Below, in pieces: positions 4,909 through 5,101 of a stretch of DNA of 5,101 nucleotides; within the stretch, counting starts at the first letter, position 1; each line of letters begins with the position of its first letter. Under the pieces are notes generated by a model. That model did no database searches. It was not told the origin of the DNA and saw nothing but the letters and a program-made list of their open reading frames with translations. Location: assembly GCA_905236735.1 (NCBI GenBank), contig CAJOOU010000039.1, positions 1 through 5,101 of the forward strand. The letters run 5' to 3'. This DNA is from an uncultured Eubacterium sp. GTDB lineage: Bacteria; Bacillota; Clostridia; Lachnospirales; Lachnospiraceae. Position numbers and translations under genes: made by a program.

Positions 4909-5101
4909 CTATTCTATGCACTTTTTATACTCCCTAAGCATCTTTTCGAGCTCTTTTATCTCTTCCTTTTTCTTTTCGCCATTACTTTCCATATCCAATA
5001 ATGCGCACACCAAGGATGATGTAGACGGCTTTACTTCTACCTCTGAAAATTCTTTTGCAAAATATTTTGCAGCAAACTCATCTTCTTTCATTTTTGGCAA
5101 A
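4909..5101 (-). CDS. Unidentified charged protein, C-terminal part only
   Basis: An open frame enters from the right edge and ends at TAG 4909-4911, so 64 codons or fewer of the C-terminus are seen. An in-frame ATG at 5091 and a TTG at 5100 exist, but no ribosome binding site precedes either, so the true start is probably outside the window. The visible part is soluble and highly charged: an acidic segment (DEFAAKYFAKEFSEVE), a short less polar stretch (TSSLVCALLDM) and a Lys/Glu-rich amphipathic helix (KKKEEIKELEKMLREYKK) that could be a coiled coil. This order loosely recalls the C-terminal dimerisation part of BlaI/MecI/CopY-type repressors, but the resemblance is weak and I do not assign a family. 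It is co-directional with the genes to its left. No terminator is visible after it. Confidence 0.6.
   Translation of the reverse strand, partial: LPKMKEDEFAAKYFAKEFSEVEVKPSTSSLVCALLDMESNGEKKKEEIKELEKMLREYKKCIE

Noticed and set aside
4909..5101. Firm assignment of the right-edge gene as a BlaI/MecI/CopY repressor
   Set aside because: Only the charged C-terminal tail is visible, the resemblance is general, and no BlaR-type partner gene lies nearby.

Overview
The window looks like chromosomal DNA from a low-GC Gram-positive bacterium of class Clostridia, most likely family Lachnospiraceae. This rests on AT-rich intergenic DNA, consensus -35/-10 promoters, strong AGGAGG-type ribosome binding sites and the kind of proteins encoded. 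The assignment is made by eye, without any database search. No tRNA, rRNA, CRISPR array, insertion sequence or phage gene was seen.

Left part (1-1479): two divergent genes share a 54-bp intergenic region. On the minus strand is the 5' part (129 codons) of a probable helix-turn-helix protein that runs off the window. On the plus strand is a 345-residue Hanks-type Ser/Thr kinase with a C-terminal membrane anchor. Its catalytic HRD motif is intact, but it has no glycine-rich loop and carries DFN in place of DFG. The kinase gene converges on the next gene and overlaps it by 4 bp, stop codon on stop codon, so there is no room for a terminator.

Centre (1476-4460, all minus strand): in transcription order these are a short-chain dehydrogenase/reductase (SDR), a YdcF/SanA-like DUF218 membrane protein, a DUF2798 membrane protein and a carboxymuconolactone decarboxylase (CMD)-cupin fusion. 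The first two are closely spaced and probably form one operon. The last two form a second operon with its own perfect consensus promoter (TTGACA, 17 bp, TATAAT) just after the ydcF-like stop codon. An intrinsic-terminator-like hairpin with a U tract lies between that promoter and the DUF2798 ribosome binding site, so the pair may be controlled by attenuation.

Right part (4461-5101, minus strand): the gap upstream of the SDR gene contains a previously uncalled 29-codon gene for a single-span membrane peptide. A plausible promoter precedes it, and just upstream of that promoter are two direct repeats that fit the binding consensus of LytTR-family regulators. No terminator is visible between the peptide gene and the SDR gene, so this promoter could also feed the SDR-ydcF operon. 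The 3' end of an unidentified charged protein closes the window.

As a working picture (inference), the minus-strand block is a small redox or detoxification and envelope-linked cluster with layered control: a LytTR-type promoter, a possible second SDR promoter and a leader terminator. It sits next to an unrelated kinase/HTH signalling pair.
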